From assembly GCF_964186625.1 (NCBI RefSeq), contig NZ_OZ075108.1, forward strand, positions 2,634,501 through 2,698,500: DNA of 64,000 bases, written 5' to 3'. The notes under the pieces are model-generated. The model was not told the origin of the DNA and did not search any database. It saw only the letters and a list, made by a program, of their open reading frames with translations. This document shows positions 17,991-27,325 of the stretch, in pieces (position 1 is the first letter of the stretch; the number at the start of each line of letters is the position of its first letter). The translations under genes and the position numbers were made by a program. Source of the stretch: Asticcacaulis sp. MM231. GTDB taxonomy: Bacteria; Pseudomonadota; Alphaproteobacteria; Caulobacterales; Caulobacteraceae.

Positions 17991-20900
17991 ATGCGCAAAA
18001 ACAGCCTTCTGACCGCCACCGCCCTTGGGCTCGTTCTGGGTGGAGGCCTTATCCCCTTCACCGGTCAGGCACTCGCTGAAACCAGCATCTCTTCGTCGAC
18101 GACAACTCCGCTGGTCACCAGCACGACAGGCGATCTGACCGTTACCTCCGATGGCACGATCACCCTGACCAGCGGTACGGCCATTACGGTCGACAGCAAC
18201 AACACCATGAGCTTCGCCGGCGCTATAGATATGTCAGAATCCGAATCGGGCTCGACCGGCATCCTGATCACCGACTATGTCGATCGCACCGCTGCCCTCA
18301 CCTTTACGGGCGACATTACGGTCACCGACGACTATACGGCTGAGGACACCACCAGCCTGGACGAATCCGAAGATGGCTATGTCGAAGCACCGTGGGCAGA
18401 GGGCACAGGCCGATACGGTATCCACTCCATCGGAACATCCCCGTTCGTGGGCGATATAGATATCGTCAGCGGCTCGGCGATCGATGTCGAGGGCAACAAC
18501 TCTTACGGAATCCGCTTCGAAAACAATATAGACGGCGCCTTCACCTATGACGGCAGCATGACGCTGATCGGTGACAATTCGACCGGCATCTCGCTGGAAA
18601 AGGGCGTCACCGGCAACGTCTATCTGTCGGGTTCAGTCACGGCCGTTGGCGAAAATGCCTCGGCTATCAAGATCACCGGCGATCTCGGCGGCAGCCTGCT
18701 GATCGATGGCACCTATACCGGCTACGCCTACAGTTCGACCTCGGCGCTCAGCCAGGATGTCTACGACAACCTGATTCCGGCCAACAATCTGTTGCAGGCA
18801 GGCCCGCTCGTCACCATTGCCAGCAATGTCGCCAACGGCGTTTTACTCGGTTCGTCTGTAACCAGTGAAGATGACGACAATACCGACGAAGACGGCGATG
18901 GTCTAACCGACAGTGACCAAAGCACGGCCGCCCTCGCACAGTATGGCAGCGCACCAGCGCTTGTCATCGGCTCAACAACCGAGGACATCACTCTGGGCGG
19001 CCTGACCTATACCTCAACCGCCATAGATCCGCCCTCCGTCAACTATGGCCTGCTGATCCGCGGCAGCGTTGGGGCTTATGGCGTCCATCCGGGCATCACC
19101 TCCAATGCCCTGGTTATTGGCGGCACCGGCTATGCCACCACCATCGCCAATGGAATCGGCATAGAAGGCTCAGTGACCTCCACATCTTATGGAGGCGACA
19201 CCACGGCGGTCTCGCTGCTCGATGGCGCCACGACACCGGAACTCGATATCAATGGCGGCAGCATCAGCGCCACCACCACACGCTACCTCACCACCACAGA
19301 AGATGATGACGGTAATATCACGTCTTACACCGTCTCGAATGTCGGCAAGGCCACGGCGCTCAGCATCTCTTCCGGCGCCAGCCTGTCGACGGTCAATGTC
19401 TCTGCCAGTTCCGGCATCTACGCTTCCTCCAGTGGTTCTACGGGTAGCGCCACAGCCATCATTGATGCTTCAGGTACCCTTTCCACCATCACCAACAGTG
19501 GCGCGATCAGTGCCACCATAACCGCCACCGACGATGACGGCGACGATGTGACCGAGACCATTACCGGCACTGCGACCGCCATGGATCTCCGCGCCAACAC
19601 CACCGGTGTCACCATCACCCAGGTCGATAACAATGCGACCGACAGCGATGACGATGAGGACATCGCCGCGCCCTATATCTACGGCAATATCCTTCTGGGT
19701 TCGGGTAACGATTCGATCTCGTCTTCCGGCGGCTATATCTACGGCAACATCGATTACGGCGCTGGCACCGGCAGCTTCACTCTGACCGATGACGCCATTT
19801 TCCTCGGCAAGATGACCTCGACCGGCGAGATCGCCATGAACATCAATTCAGGCGCCAGCGCAGGCCTGACCGCCGGCAGTTCAGTTTTGCTATCCAGTCT
19901 GCATGTCGGCGCCGACAGTACCCTGGCCCTGACACTTGGGGTCGACAATCCAGATACACCGATCCTTATCAATAGTGGGGCAGCGGTCTTTGATGACGAT
20001 GCCCTTCTCTACCTGACGCTCGACAAGATCCTGATCACACCGTCCACCTTCAAAGTGATGACCGCTTCGAGCTTTAGTCTCGGCAACATGACGACCTCGA
20101 CGCTCGACGGCTATATTCCTTATCTCTATCATGCCGACCTGGAGACCAATACGGCCGGCACTGAGCTTTACGCCAACTTCCGCCTCAAAACTCAGGAAGA
20201 AGCCGGCTATTCCGACAACCAGTATAACGCTTTGAAGCCCATTCTGGCCATTGTGGCGCAGGATTCCGGTGCAGACAGCGCTCTTCTTAGCCAGACCACC
20301 AAGGCCAGTTTCGATCAGGTCTATAACCAATACCTGCCGGACTATTCGGGTGAAAACCTGCTCAGTCTGTCCGTCGGCGCCTCAGCGCTCAACCGCTCCC
20401 TCGGCAACCTGACCGTTATCCCCGACAATAACGGCGGCCAGTACTGGCTCCAGGAATATGGCTTCAACACCAAGCGCGGCTATAGCGATACGGCGGGCTT
20501 CAGTTCAACAGGCTTCAGCTTCGCCGGCGGCCGGGAACGTCAGGTCTATGGCAACCAGATGGTCGGCGCCTACATGTCGCTGACCTCGTCATCGCCGAAA
20601 GACACCTTCGCCATCGGTAACGAAATCGCTTCGGTTTCAGATATTACCTTAGGTGGTTACTGGCGCCTTAACTCGGGCGCATTCAAGGGCTGGGCCCATG
20701 CCGGTGCCGGCTACGCCCAGTTCAAAACCACGCGCAATCTGCTAACCACCACGGTCAGCCACACCGCCATCGCCAAGTGGGACGGTTATTCGACCAGCGC
20801 CGGCGCCGGGGCGTCCTACGACCTTACCTCCGGCAAGCTCGGGGTCACACCGCAGGTGTTTATCGATTATTACGGCCTGAATGAAAGCAAGCACGCCGAA

Positions 20901-21248
20901 TCGGGGGGCGGTGATTATTTCGATCTGACGATCGATGAGCGCGAGGGCCATCTCCTGAGCTCGACCGCGCAAGTCAATGTCAGCTATAAGACTGGAATGA
21001 TCAAGCCAGAGCTATGGCTCGGCTATAAACAGAACATCTCGGCCACGCTGGCCGATACCGTGGCCAGTTTCGCCAGCGGCGATCCCTTCACCCTCAGCGG
21101 CGGCAATATCGAAGGCGGCGGGCCTGTGGCCGGTTTCCGTATCTCGGCTGATAACCCCTACAGCTATTTCGCCATAGAAGCCGCATACGAGAAGACCGAC
21201 GCCTATACCAACACTTCGATCTCGCTGCGCACACGGTTCCAGTTCTAG
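17991..21248 (+). CDS. Autotransporter (type Va) outer-membrane protein
   Basis: 1085 residues. The signal peptide ends near residue 29 (TGQALAETS). The long passenger is rich in Ser, Thr, Gly and Asp with repeated short strands of the type GDITV, GSVTAVGENASAI and GTATAM, as expected for a beta-helix. The last ~280 residues form an autotransporter barrel ending in the aromatic RTRFQF. An acidic insert with DEDGDGLTDSD near residues 293-310 resembles a calcium-binding loop. No protease or lipase motif is evident, so an adhesin or surface role is the best guess. The stop codon abuts the start of the response-regulator gene. Confidence 0.85.
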   Translation: MRKNSLLTATALGLVLGGGLIPFTGQALAETSISSSTTTPLVTSTTGDLTVTSDGTITLTSGTAITVDSNNTMSFAGAIDMSESESGSTGILITDYVDRTAALTFTGDITVTDDYTAEDTTSLDESEDGYVEAPWAEGTGRYGIHSIGTSPFVGDIDIVSGSAIDVEGNNSYGIRFENNIDGAFTYDGSMTLIGDNSTGISLEKGVTGNVYLSGSVTAVGENASAIKITGDLGGSLLIDGTYTGYAYSSTSALSQDVYDNLIPANNLLQAGPLVTIASNVANGVLLGSSVTSEDDDNTDEDGDGLTDSDQSTAALAQYGSAPALVIGSTTEDITLGGLTYTSTAIDPPSVNYGLLIRGSVGAYGVHPGITSNALVIGGTGYATTIANGIGIEGSVTSTSYGGDTTAVSLLDGATTPELDINGGSISATTTRYLTTTEDDDGNITSYTVSNVGKATALSISSGASLSTVNVSASSGIYASSSGSTGSATAIIDASGTLSTITNSGAISATITATDDDGDDVTETITGTATAMDLRANTTGVTITQVDNNATDSDDDEDIAAPYIYGNILLGSGNDSISSSGGYIYGNIDYGAGTGSFTLTDDAIFLGKMTSTGEIAMNINSGASAGLTAGSSVLLSSLHVGADSTLALTLGVDNPDTPILINSGAAVFDDDALLYLTLDKILITPSTFKVMTASSFSLGNMTTSTLDGYIPYLYHADLETNTAGTELYANFRLKTQEEAGYSDNQYNALKPILAIVAQDSGADSALLSQTTKASFDQVYNQYLPDYSGENLLSLSVGASALNRSLGNLTVIPDNNGGQYWLQEYGFNTKRGYSDTAGFSSTGFSFAGGRERQVYGNQMVGAYMSLTSSSPKDTFAIGNEIASVSDITLGGYWRLNSGAFKGWAHAGAGYAQFKTTRNLLTTTVSHTAIAKWDGYSTSAGAGASYDLTSGKLGVTPQVFIDYYGLNESKHAESGGGDYFDLTIDEREGHLLSSTAQVNVSYKTGMIKPELWLGYKQNISATLADTVASFASGDPFTLSGGNIEGGGPVAGFRISADNPYSYFAIEAAYEKTDAYTNTSISLRTRFQF

Positions 21249-21959
21249 GTGGACGCTGGGGAGGCACGCATCCTTTTCATACGGACCGGCCGTGGCGGCC
21301 AGCCGGTTCCGGCGACCGAGCTTTGCGACGCCGGTTTCGATCTCGATGTCGTCTATCTCAACGAGCGCCATCATGAGAGCCCGGCCGGACGCTTCCATCT
21401 GGCTGTGCTTGATTTTCCTAACCGACACGATACCGACCTGTCGATCACCCAGGCTACCAAGTCCTGGGTGGCGCCGGCGCCGCTGATCATTGTCAGCGAT
21501 AGGGCCGACGCCATTGACCGTATCATAGGCCTTGAACTGGGCGCCGACGATTTCATGGCCAAGCCGTTCAATCCGCGCGAACTGGTGGCGCGCATCCGCA
21601 CCATCCTGCGCAGCCGCTATAAGGCACCGGAGCGCCATGCCCTCAGTCGTTTTTTTGGCTGGACACTCGATAACTCCCGCCGCCTGCTGACGCATGAGGA
21701 TGGCACAGTGCTCAGGCTGTCGCCTAATGAATACCGCGTCATACGGCTGTTTCTCGATCGCGCCGGTTACACCCTGACGCGGCAGGATATCCAGGTGCAC
21801 CTCACGTCGGACGGCGAACTTGCCATGCCTTCACGTGGCGTCGACCTGCTTGTCAACCGCCTGCGCGCCAAATTGTTTGAACAGTCACCGTTCGATATTA
21901 TCCAGACGGTCCACGGCAAGGGGTATCGAATGCGCGTTAAGGAAGACTATTCCGGATAA
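21249..21959 (+). CDS. OmpR-type response regulator with atypical receiver domain
   Basis: 236 residues from a GTG that immediately follows the autotransporter stop, so the two genes are almost certainly cotranslated. The C-terminal winged helix is canonical (LRLSPNEYRVIRLFL, then VDLLVNRLRAKL and QTVHGKGYRMRV). The receiver keeps a possible phospho-acceptor Asp55 (LAVLDF), Ser83 and Lys105 (KPF), but the acidic pair that normally binds Mg2+ near the N-terminus is replaced by ILFIRTGRG. It may work without classical phosphorylation. No histidine kinase gene is adjacent. It overlaps the convergent GH5-like gene by 13 bases. Confidence 0.8.
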   Translation: MDAGEARILFIRTGRGGQPVPATELCDAGFDLDVVYLNERHHESPAGRFHLAVLDFPNRHDTDLSITQATKSWVAPAPLIIVSDRADAIDRIIGLELGADDFMAKPFNPRELVARIRTILRSRYKAPERHALSRFFGWTLDNSRRLLTHEDGTVLRLSPNEYRVIRLFLDRAGYTLTRQDIQVHLTSDGELAMPSRGVDLLVNRLRAKLFEQSPFDIIQTVHGKGYRMRVKEDYSG

Positions 21960-23664
21960 AACACATAAACCGTAGCCTCTGCCTTGACCGGCTTGCTCCT
22001 GGCCACCACCTCACCCGCCGTCACCGGCACCGGATCGCCGGCGCGGAAATGGCCAATCTCGGTTTCCAGATTCCCCGTCTTCTGCGTCACCCGAAACGTC
22101 GTCACCCCCGGCCATTGCAGGCTGAAACTGTGCGTTCGCGATGCCAGGGTGCGCGTATCGGCCACCTTGTTCGGATCGAGCCCGCAATAGCATGAGGGAT
22201 CGCCGGTCACGGTCGACTGAAGGCTGCGGCCATCCATCTTGTAGGTCCGCGTTTTCACATCGACATCAGGATTGAGCGTCAGTTCGATCCGTCCGCCCTC
22301 ACCTTTCATCAACTCATAAAGACCGCTGCCATCATAGGTCGCCACCGATGAGGTGCCCACGCCCACCACGCGCTTGAGATCGGGGGAAACCTTCGGCGCC
22401 AAAGCCGCCGGAATACTGCGGCTGTACATCAGGGTGTCATCATCATTATAGATCGCCACGTCGCTGGAAAACGACGTCGTGGTGTGGCCGAAGCTATGAG
22501 TATCGCTATCGGCGAACGGCTCTTTCAACGCGCCATCGCGGAAGGTTTCACCGGCGATCATAAAGGCGACGGTGCGCTCCGGCGTATAGAGCCAGTTGAG
22601 ATAATGACGCGGCCACACCACGTTCTTGTCGGCCTCAACCGCCATATCATATTGAAATTGCGCCGCCACCTGCACGCCATTGGAGCGCATCTGCGCCGAC
22701 AGGTTCGGGTAGACATAGGCTTTCTGCGTGCCCGGCGCATCCCATTCATAGACCACATCGGCCTTGCGCTTGCCGGGATCATCGAGCGTGCCCGGCCGGC
22801 GATGCCGGACATGCGAAACTGCGGTTCGGCGGACGGATTTTCAGCAAAGGGATAGGTTTTCCAGTAGGCTTCGCTGGTATAGCCTGTGTGCTCAAGGAAC
22901 TGCGCCTTGCTGCCGCGGATCGCGGCTAAAATATTCGGATTTCGTGGCCCCTGGCCGTTGTCCAATTCGGTCTTGTCCCAACCCCAGGTGCTCCAGCCGA
23001 CCAGATGCGGCACGCCGCCAGGCACCTTTTCGCCTTCGCGCACGGCAAATATCAGCCGGTTGATCAGGCCTTCGCGGATATAGCCTTCATCGTAAGGCCC
23101 CAGATTGTAGGCGCCCTTCGGATCTGTGCGGTAAGGCGGCTCGTTCATCAGGCCGATCAGGCCAAGACCCGGTTCGGCGCCATAGGCGCGGCCGCGTCCC
23201 TCATCGAGATAGCCGTTGGTGTGGCGCAGCAGATTGACGACAAAGGCCGCTTCCTGGTCGATGATATTGCGGTCGGAAGTAAACGCCGTCCCTTCCCATT
23301 CCTGTCCCTAAAAGCGTTCCGGCAGGGCGATATCGCTCATCAGCACATGGATGCGGATCAGGTTGACGCCCATCTTTTGCAGATCATCAAGATCGCGATC
23401 GATGACCTCGCGCTTGACATCGGTGACGCCGATATCCTGAAACAGGGGGCGTTTGAGCGGCTGGATATCTCCGCCCTTGCCTTTGTAGACAGCGAAATAC
23501 TGGTAGCTGCCGCCGAGGTAGTTGACGCCAAACAGACGCACCTCCGGCGAGGCGTCAGAATACATACGACCGGTGTCAGGATTGAGCTTGAGCTGCGGCA
23601 GGTCCGCCGCCATGGCTGGAATGGCGAATAAGACCAACAGCCCTGTGACAAAACTCTTTAACAT
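21947..23664 (-). pseudogene. GH5-like secreted glycoside hydrolase, broken by a stop and a frameshift
   Basis: The reading begins MLKSFVTGLLVLFAIPAMAA (signal peptide) and continues LFGVNYLGGSYQYF and DLDDLQKMGVNLIRIHV, typical of GH5-type cellulase/mannanase barrels. An in-frame TAG at 23310-23308 follows LPERF. The same frame then continues GQEWEGTAFTSDRN and reaches GLMNEPPYR, the catalytic acid/base Asn-Glu-Pro. Near 22795 one base is missing (span 1718 bases), and the rest (DVVYEWDAPGTQKAY to the stop at 21947) is in another frame. It is either a young pseudogene or consensus errors. If repaired it gives about 572 residues. Confidence 0.7.
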
Positions 23665-23775
23665 CCCTGCCTCGTGGTTTGTGCCTGAGAGGTTTACTTA
23701 GCACAGCCGACAGCAAAGTGTAGCTTCAGACTAAGCATCTTGCCTCACCAGACCTGCGAGCGGCTTTTTCCTTGC

Positions 23776-25086
23776 CTAATACAGATCGCGACGGTAGCGC
23801 CCCGAGACCTTGGCATCATCAACCCAGGCCTGCCCCATGATGCCGGCCAGCGCGTTTTCGACCTCGCGCCCCATGGCAAGACCACCGCAGCACATAAGCC
23901 CGCCTTCATGGCCCAGCCAGTCCTTGATGGCTGCACCAGACGCTGCCACAACCGCCTGAACGTAGCGGCCTTCGCCCTCATCCGGACGTGAGAAGGCGAT
24001 GTCGAGCCCCTGCAATGTGCCCTCTTCGCGCCATACCATCATGGCCTCCGTCAGCGCACCATCATGAAGCGGATGGCGCTCACCATAGATCAGCCAGACA
24101 GGCCGGCCTATTTTGGCGGCTTGCAGAATATGCGCGCGCAAGCCCGCCAGTCCCGAACCGGCGCCGATCAGCAACAGCGGCCCCTCGCCTTCCGGCGCAT
24201 GGAAGTTGCGGTGCGACTTGAGCCTTAGTGGCAGGCTGTCGCCGGCTTGCAGCCCGTGGATCAGTAAACCCGAACCATCACCATAACTGCCATCCGTTTT
24301 AATAACCTCACGGACATAGAGATCGAGGTGGCCCTCTTCCGGCAGGCTGGCCACCGAATAATCACGGCGATGCCCCTGTGGTGTGACAATCTCTATCAGA
24401 TCACCCGCCTGCCATGACAGCACCTGATCCGACATGAACCTCAGATGATACAAAGGATTGTCACCGAGCGGATTGAGGCGGGTGCGCTGCTCCATTCGCC
24501 ACGGCACACCGGCCTCGGTGGCGCTATTTCCCTTGCCGCCGAGCGCATGGATCAGTTCGTCCCATCGTTTCAGGGCTGCAGCGTCCAGATCATCGACCTC
24601 GATCAAGGACTGAGCCTTTCCCCCGCACACCACCAGCCAGTCGAATACCCGGCGTCCAAAAGCACAAAACTGATCATAGTTGCGGTCGCCAAGCGCCAGC
24701 ACGGCCACGCTCTGACCAGACAGATCAGGTCTGTCCTGCATCAGGCTTTGCGCAAAGCGCAGGCCTTCGTCCGGCGCATCGCCTTCGCCGGTGGTCGAGA
24801 TCACGCACAAAATCGTTTTGGCCGCCTGTAACTGCGCCACAGTGACCTGCGCGATCGAAAACGCCTGAGCGTCCCGCCCACCCGCCAGCAAGGCTTTGGC
24901 GCTGTTACGCGCAATCTCTTCGGCCTGACCGGTTTGAGACGCATAGAGCACGAGATAGTCGCTGGTCGCTGTCGTGCGCTTTCGGCCTTTAAGCCCCGCC
25001 CACAAACAGACCAGTCCGAACGCCGCCGCCGAGCCGTAAGCCCATGCCAGCCGCGTCGGATCGTCCGTTAGGGTCTCCCAAATCAT
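23776..25086 (-). CDS. Membrane-anchored flavodoxin/FAD-NAD(P)H oxidoreductase (CysJ-like)
   Basis: 436 residues. One N-terminal membrane helix (about residues 14-33) is followed by a flavodoxin domain (YASQTGQAEEIARNS, STTGEGDAPDEG), a short FAD-binding domain with HRRDYSVASLPEEG, and an NAD(P)H-binding domain with LIGAGSGLAGLRAH and CCGGLAMGREVENAL. It is shorter than sulfite-reductase CysJ and there is no hemoprotein partner, so a role feeding electrons from NAD(P)H to the membrane protein of the same operon is more likely. The ATG overlaps the ApbE stop (ATGA). This is the third gene of the PepSY-ApbE-flavoprotein operon. Confidence 0.85.
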   Translation of the reverse strand: MIWETLTDDPTRLAWAYGSAAAFGLVCLWAGLKGRKRTTATSDYLVLYASQTGQAEEIARNSAKALLAGGRDAQAFSIAQVTVAQLQAAKTILCVISTTGEGDAPDEGLRFAQSLMQDRPDLSGQSVAVLALGDRNYDQFCAFGRRVFDWLVVCGGKAQSLIEVDDLDAAALKRWDELIHALGGKGNSATEAGVPWRMEQRTRLNPLGDNPLYHLRFMSDQVLSWQAGDLIEIVTPQGHRRDYSVASLPEEGHLDLYVREVIKTDGSYGDGSGLLIHGLQAGDSLPLRLKSHRNFHAPEGEGPLLLIGAGSGLAGLRAHILQAAKIGRPVWLIYGERHPLHDGALTEAMMVWREEGTLQGLDIAFSRPDEGEGRYVQAVVAASGAAIKDWLGHEGGLMCCGGLAMGREVENALAGIMGQAWVDDAKVSGRYRRDLY

Positions 25087-26099
25087 AGCCAGCCCTCCAG
25101 ACGCGGACTGCGCACAGCACGAAGGCCGTTATGCAAGGTCTCGGCACGCACCCACAGCAGACAGGGAATTTCGTGTTGCCGGGTAAACTCGATCGCCCGT
25201 TCTTCGCCCATCACCATCAGGGCTGTGGCCAGGGCGTCGGCGCGCCAGCACTGCGGATCGAATACCGTAACGCTGACGATATCTGAGCGGGTCGGCGATT
25301 GCGTCACGCTGTCGATGGTGTGGGAATGGACCTGCCCCTCGTGCACAAATGAGCGCACACGCTCACCAGAGGTCGCCACCGCCCAGCCACATAAGGCCGC
25401 CACGGTGCGCGGCTCTTTCGCGGCTTCCGGTGCTTCAATCTCCACCCACCACGGCAGGCCGTCGGGCTGCACGCCCCAGCCCTTCAGTTCACCACCGATT
25501 TCGACCAAAGCGGCCCTGACGCCGGGCTCGACCTGCAACAGGCGCATCAGTTCATCGACCGCGAAACCCTTGGCGATGGCGCACAGATCGAGCCGCACTT
25601 CAGCAGGCTTGACCATCCCACCGCCCTGCACGACCAGATCGCACCAGCCATGCTTTTGCCCGCGCAACGCGCTGACATCGCTGGCTTCTGGCAGACCTTC
25701 GGCCACGACGCGGGCACCGAAGCCCCACAGTTCGACCGCCGACAACAGTGCCGGATCAAAGGCGCCGGCGCTTAAGGCCGCGATCTCCAGCGCATGCCCC
25801 ACCACAGTGCGCAGGGAGTCCGGCAGATTCACAAAAGTGCCAGCGGGCGCGAGATTAAAGCGTGTCAGGTCGGAGTCGATACGATAGGGACTCATCTCTT
25901 TATCGATGCGGTCCAGCACGGCCTGACAGCGAACATCAAGCCCTTCCGTCGCCGTATCGGCATAGAGCGCGATCGACCAGGTGGTGGCGAAGGCCTTGCC
26001 CTTCAAATCCATGCGCCGCGCCTGCGGATACAGGTCCGGCGCCTCGTCGAGATCGGGGATCAGCACGTGGCGATCCAGAGTATAGGCCGGCGGGGTCAT
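25083..26099 (-). CDS. apbE: FAD:protein FMN transferase (ApbE family)
   Basis: 338 residues from the ATG at 26099, which overlaps the PepSY stop as TGATG. ApbE proteins attach FMN covalently to Thr/Ser of target proteins, using FAD and Mg2+. Visible family features are WGFGARV after the N-terminal domain, RLDLCAIAKGFAVDELM with the FAD-binding segment, and LVEIGGELKGWGVQ. There is no clear signal peptide, so a cytoplasmic location is possible. In this operon a likely target is a flavin-carrying membrane protein, perhaps the PepSY partner, but no S/T-G-A-T-type acceptor is identified. The stop overlaps the flavoprotein start. Confidence 0.88.
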   Translation of the reverse strand: MTPPAYTLDRHVLIPDLDEAPDLYPQARRMDLKGKAFATTWSIALYADTATEGLDVRCQAVLDRIDKEMSPYRIDSDLTRFNLAPAGTFVNLPDSLRTVVGHALEIAALSAGAFDPALLSAVELWGFGARVVAEGLPEASDVSALRGQKHGWCDLVVQGGGMVKPAEVRLDLCAIAKGFAVDELMRLLQVEPGVRAALVEIGGELKGWGVQPDGLPWWVEIEAPEAAKEPRTVAALCGWAVATSGERVRSFVHEGQVHSHTIDSVTQSPTRSDIVSVTVFDPQCWRADALATALMVMGEERAIEFTRQHEIPCLLWVRAETLHNGLRAVRSPRLEGWL

Positions 26100-26731
26100 C
26101 AGGCGTGAACAAACAGCAGGAAGAGGATGAAGGGCGCCAGCAAACCGAACGCCACCAGCGGCCAGGTGATACGGCGCCCTTTGGAATAGAGCCACAAAAG
26201 GCCAAGGCCGGTGATCGAAAAGACGACGCTGGCTACGGCGATCAGGTCAATGAACAGCGACCATACCGCCCCGGAATGACGGCCCTTGTGCAGATCGTTA
26301 AGCACGGCAATGACGCCGCGATCCGTGCGTTCATAAACGATATGGCCGTCATGACGATCGATGGTCATGGTGGCGTCGATGCCCGGCTGCGGCATGGCGA
26401 GATAGATTTCATCGTCATCGACATCGGGGGCGGACTTGCCAACATCGACGCCGGTCGCGGTTTTGATTACCGCGGTTTGCGCAAAGGTCAGCGGTGTCTT
26501 GTCGGCAACGCTCGCCATGGCGGCAAGGCCCTCGGCCGTCAGGTCTTTCTCTATCGTAACAATCTGCGGCTTAGCTTCGATCTGGCTGGCGTGATTGAGC
26601 GTGAAACCGGTGACGGCAAAAAGCGCCAGCCCCATCAGCGAAATGGCCGAACTGATCCAGTGCCACTGGCGCAACTGATTACGCCAGAAGGTGCCCCAGA
26701 AGGAGGGAGAGGTTGTTGGAGAACCGGGCAT
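26099..26731 (-). CDS. PepSY-associated membrane protein (electron-transfer or iron-reductase type)
   Basis: 210 residues. A short cytoplasmic start, then helix WISSAISLMGLALFAVTGF, a periplasmic region of about 110 residues, the conserved LNDLHKGRHSG motif with two His, a helix from SLFIDLIAVASVVFSIT, and a last C-terminal helix. PepSY membrane proteins include inner-membrane siderophore-iron reductases such as FoxB/FpvG-type proteins. The operon partners (ApbE and an NAD(P)H flavoprotein) and a Fur-box-like site about 26 bases upstream support a role in reducing iron chelates. This is inferred from context. It is the first gene of a tightly overlapping three-gene operon. Confidence 0.78.
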   Translation of the reverse strand: MPGSPTTSPSFWGTFWRNQLRQWHWISSAISLMGLALFAVTGFTLNHASQIEAKPQIVTIEKDLTAEGLAAMASVADKTPLTFAQTAVIKTATGVDVGKSAPDVDDDEIYLAMPQPGIDATMTIDRHDGHIVYERTDRGVIAVLNDLHKGRHSGAVWSLFIDLIAVASVVFSITGLGLLWLYSKGRRITWPLVAFGLLAPFILFLLFVHA

Positions 26732-26756
26732 GGAACAACGCGTACCGTCAGTATTT

Positions 26757-26769
26757 GATAATCATTCTC
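26757..26769. promoter_or_regulatory. Fur-box-like site upstream of PepSY-apbE-flavoprotein operon
   Basis: GATAATCATTCTC, 12 of 13 matches to the second and third hexamers of the Fur consensus with the central base. It lies about 26 bases upstream of the operon's first start codon, where Fur with iron would block transcription. It is conserved in both repeat copies. Confidence 0.55.
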
Positions 26770-26872
26770 ACCTAGCAAACTCTATGGGCAGTTACAAGCT
26801 TTCCGGTGCTTTATTCATGCACAGGTGGCCTTTAGATGGGTCTGGTCAGGGATTTAACAACAAAAGCCGGCT

Positions 26873-27325
26873 TTATCGCTCCAGCTTGGCCGCCAGAATG
26901 ATCGAGGTTGTAGTGCGTTCCACACCATCGAGCAGACCGATCCGGTTGATCAGCTCGTTCATCTCTATACTGTCGGCGGCTTCAACCAGCACGATAATGT
27001 CGTACTCGCCGCTGATGGCATAAATGGCGGCGATCTCAGAAATCTCCGCCAGCCGTATTTCGACTTCCTGGCATAGCCGCGGCAGGGTCTTGATCATCAC
27101 GTGCGCCCGTAGGCGCGATTTGGAATAGGCCTGCCCCAGACGCACCGTATAACCGTCGATGATGCCCTCAGCCTCCAGCCGTTCCAGCCGTGCATAAACC
27201 TGAGTGCGCGGAATATCGAGCATGGTGGCCAGTTGCGACACCGGCAAACGCGAGTTTTCGCGCAAACTGGCCATCAGCTTGCGGTCGGTCGGATCGAGTT
27301 CGGGAGCAGGCTTGCGAGTTGTCAT
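26873..27325 (-). CDS. Lrp/AsnC-family transcriptional regulator
   Basis: 150 residues. The N-terminal winged helix-turn-helix (LDPTDRKLMASLRENSRL, then VSQLATMLDIPRTQVYARL) is followed by the RAM/ligand-sensing domain (AIYAISGEYDIIVLVEA and DGVERTTTSIIL). Such proteins sense amino acids and usually control a neighbouring gene. Its start codon lies directly after the stop of the fusion peptidase, so both are in one minus-strand operon and it likely controls amino-acid or dipeptide release genes including the divergent receptor. It ends with a short AAAGCCGGCTTT palindrome overlapping the stop. Confidence 0.88.
   Translation of the reverse strand: MTTRKPAPELDPTDRKLMASLRENSRLPVSQLATMLDIPRTQVYARLERLEAEGIIDGYTVRLGQAYSKSRLRAHVMIKTLPRLCQEVEIRLAEISEIAAIYAISGEYDIIVLVEAADSIEMNELINRIGLLDGVERTTTSIILAAKLER

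Noticed and set aside
18000..20000. CRISPR or tandem DNA repeats in the autotransporter
   Set aside because: The similarity is at the level of short protein strands; the DNA is not repeated with fixed spacing.
23308..23310. Amber readthrough or a special amino acid in the GH5-like gene
   Set aside because: A separate frameshift in the same gene makes recoding unlikely, and no dedicated tRNA or RNA element is visible.
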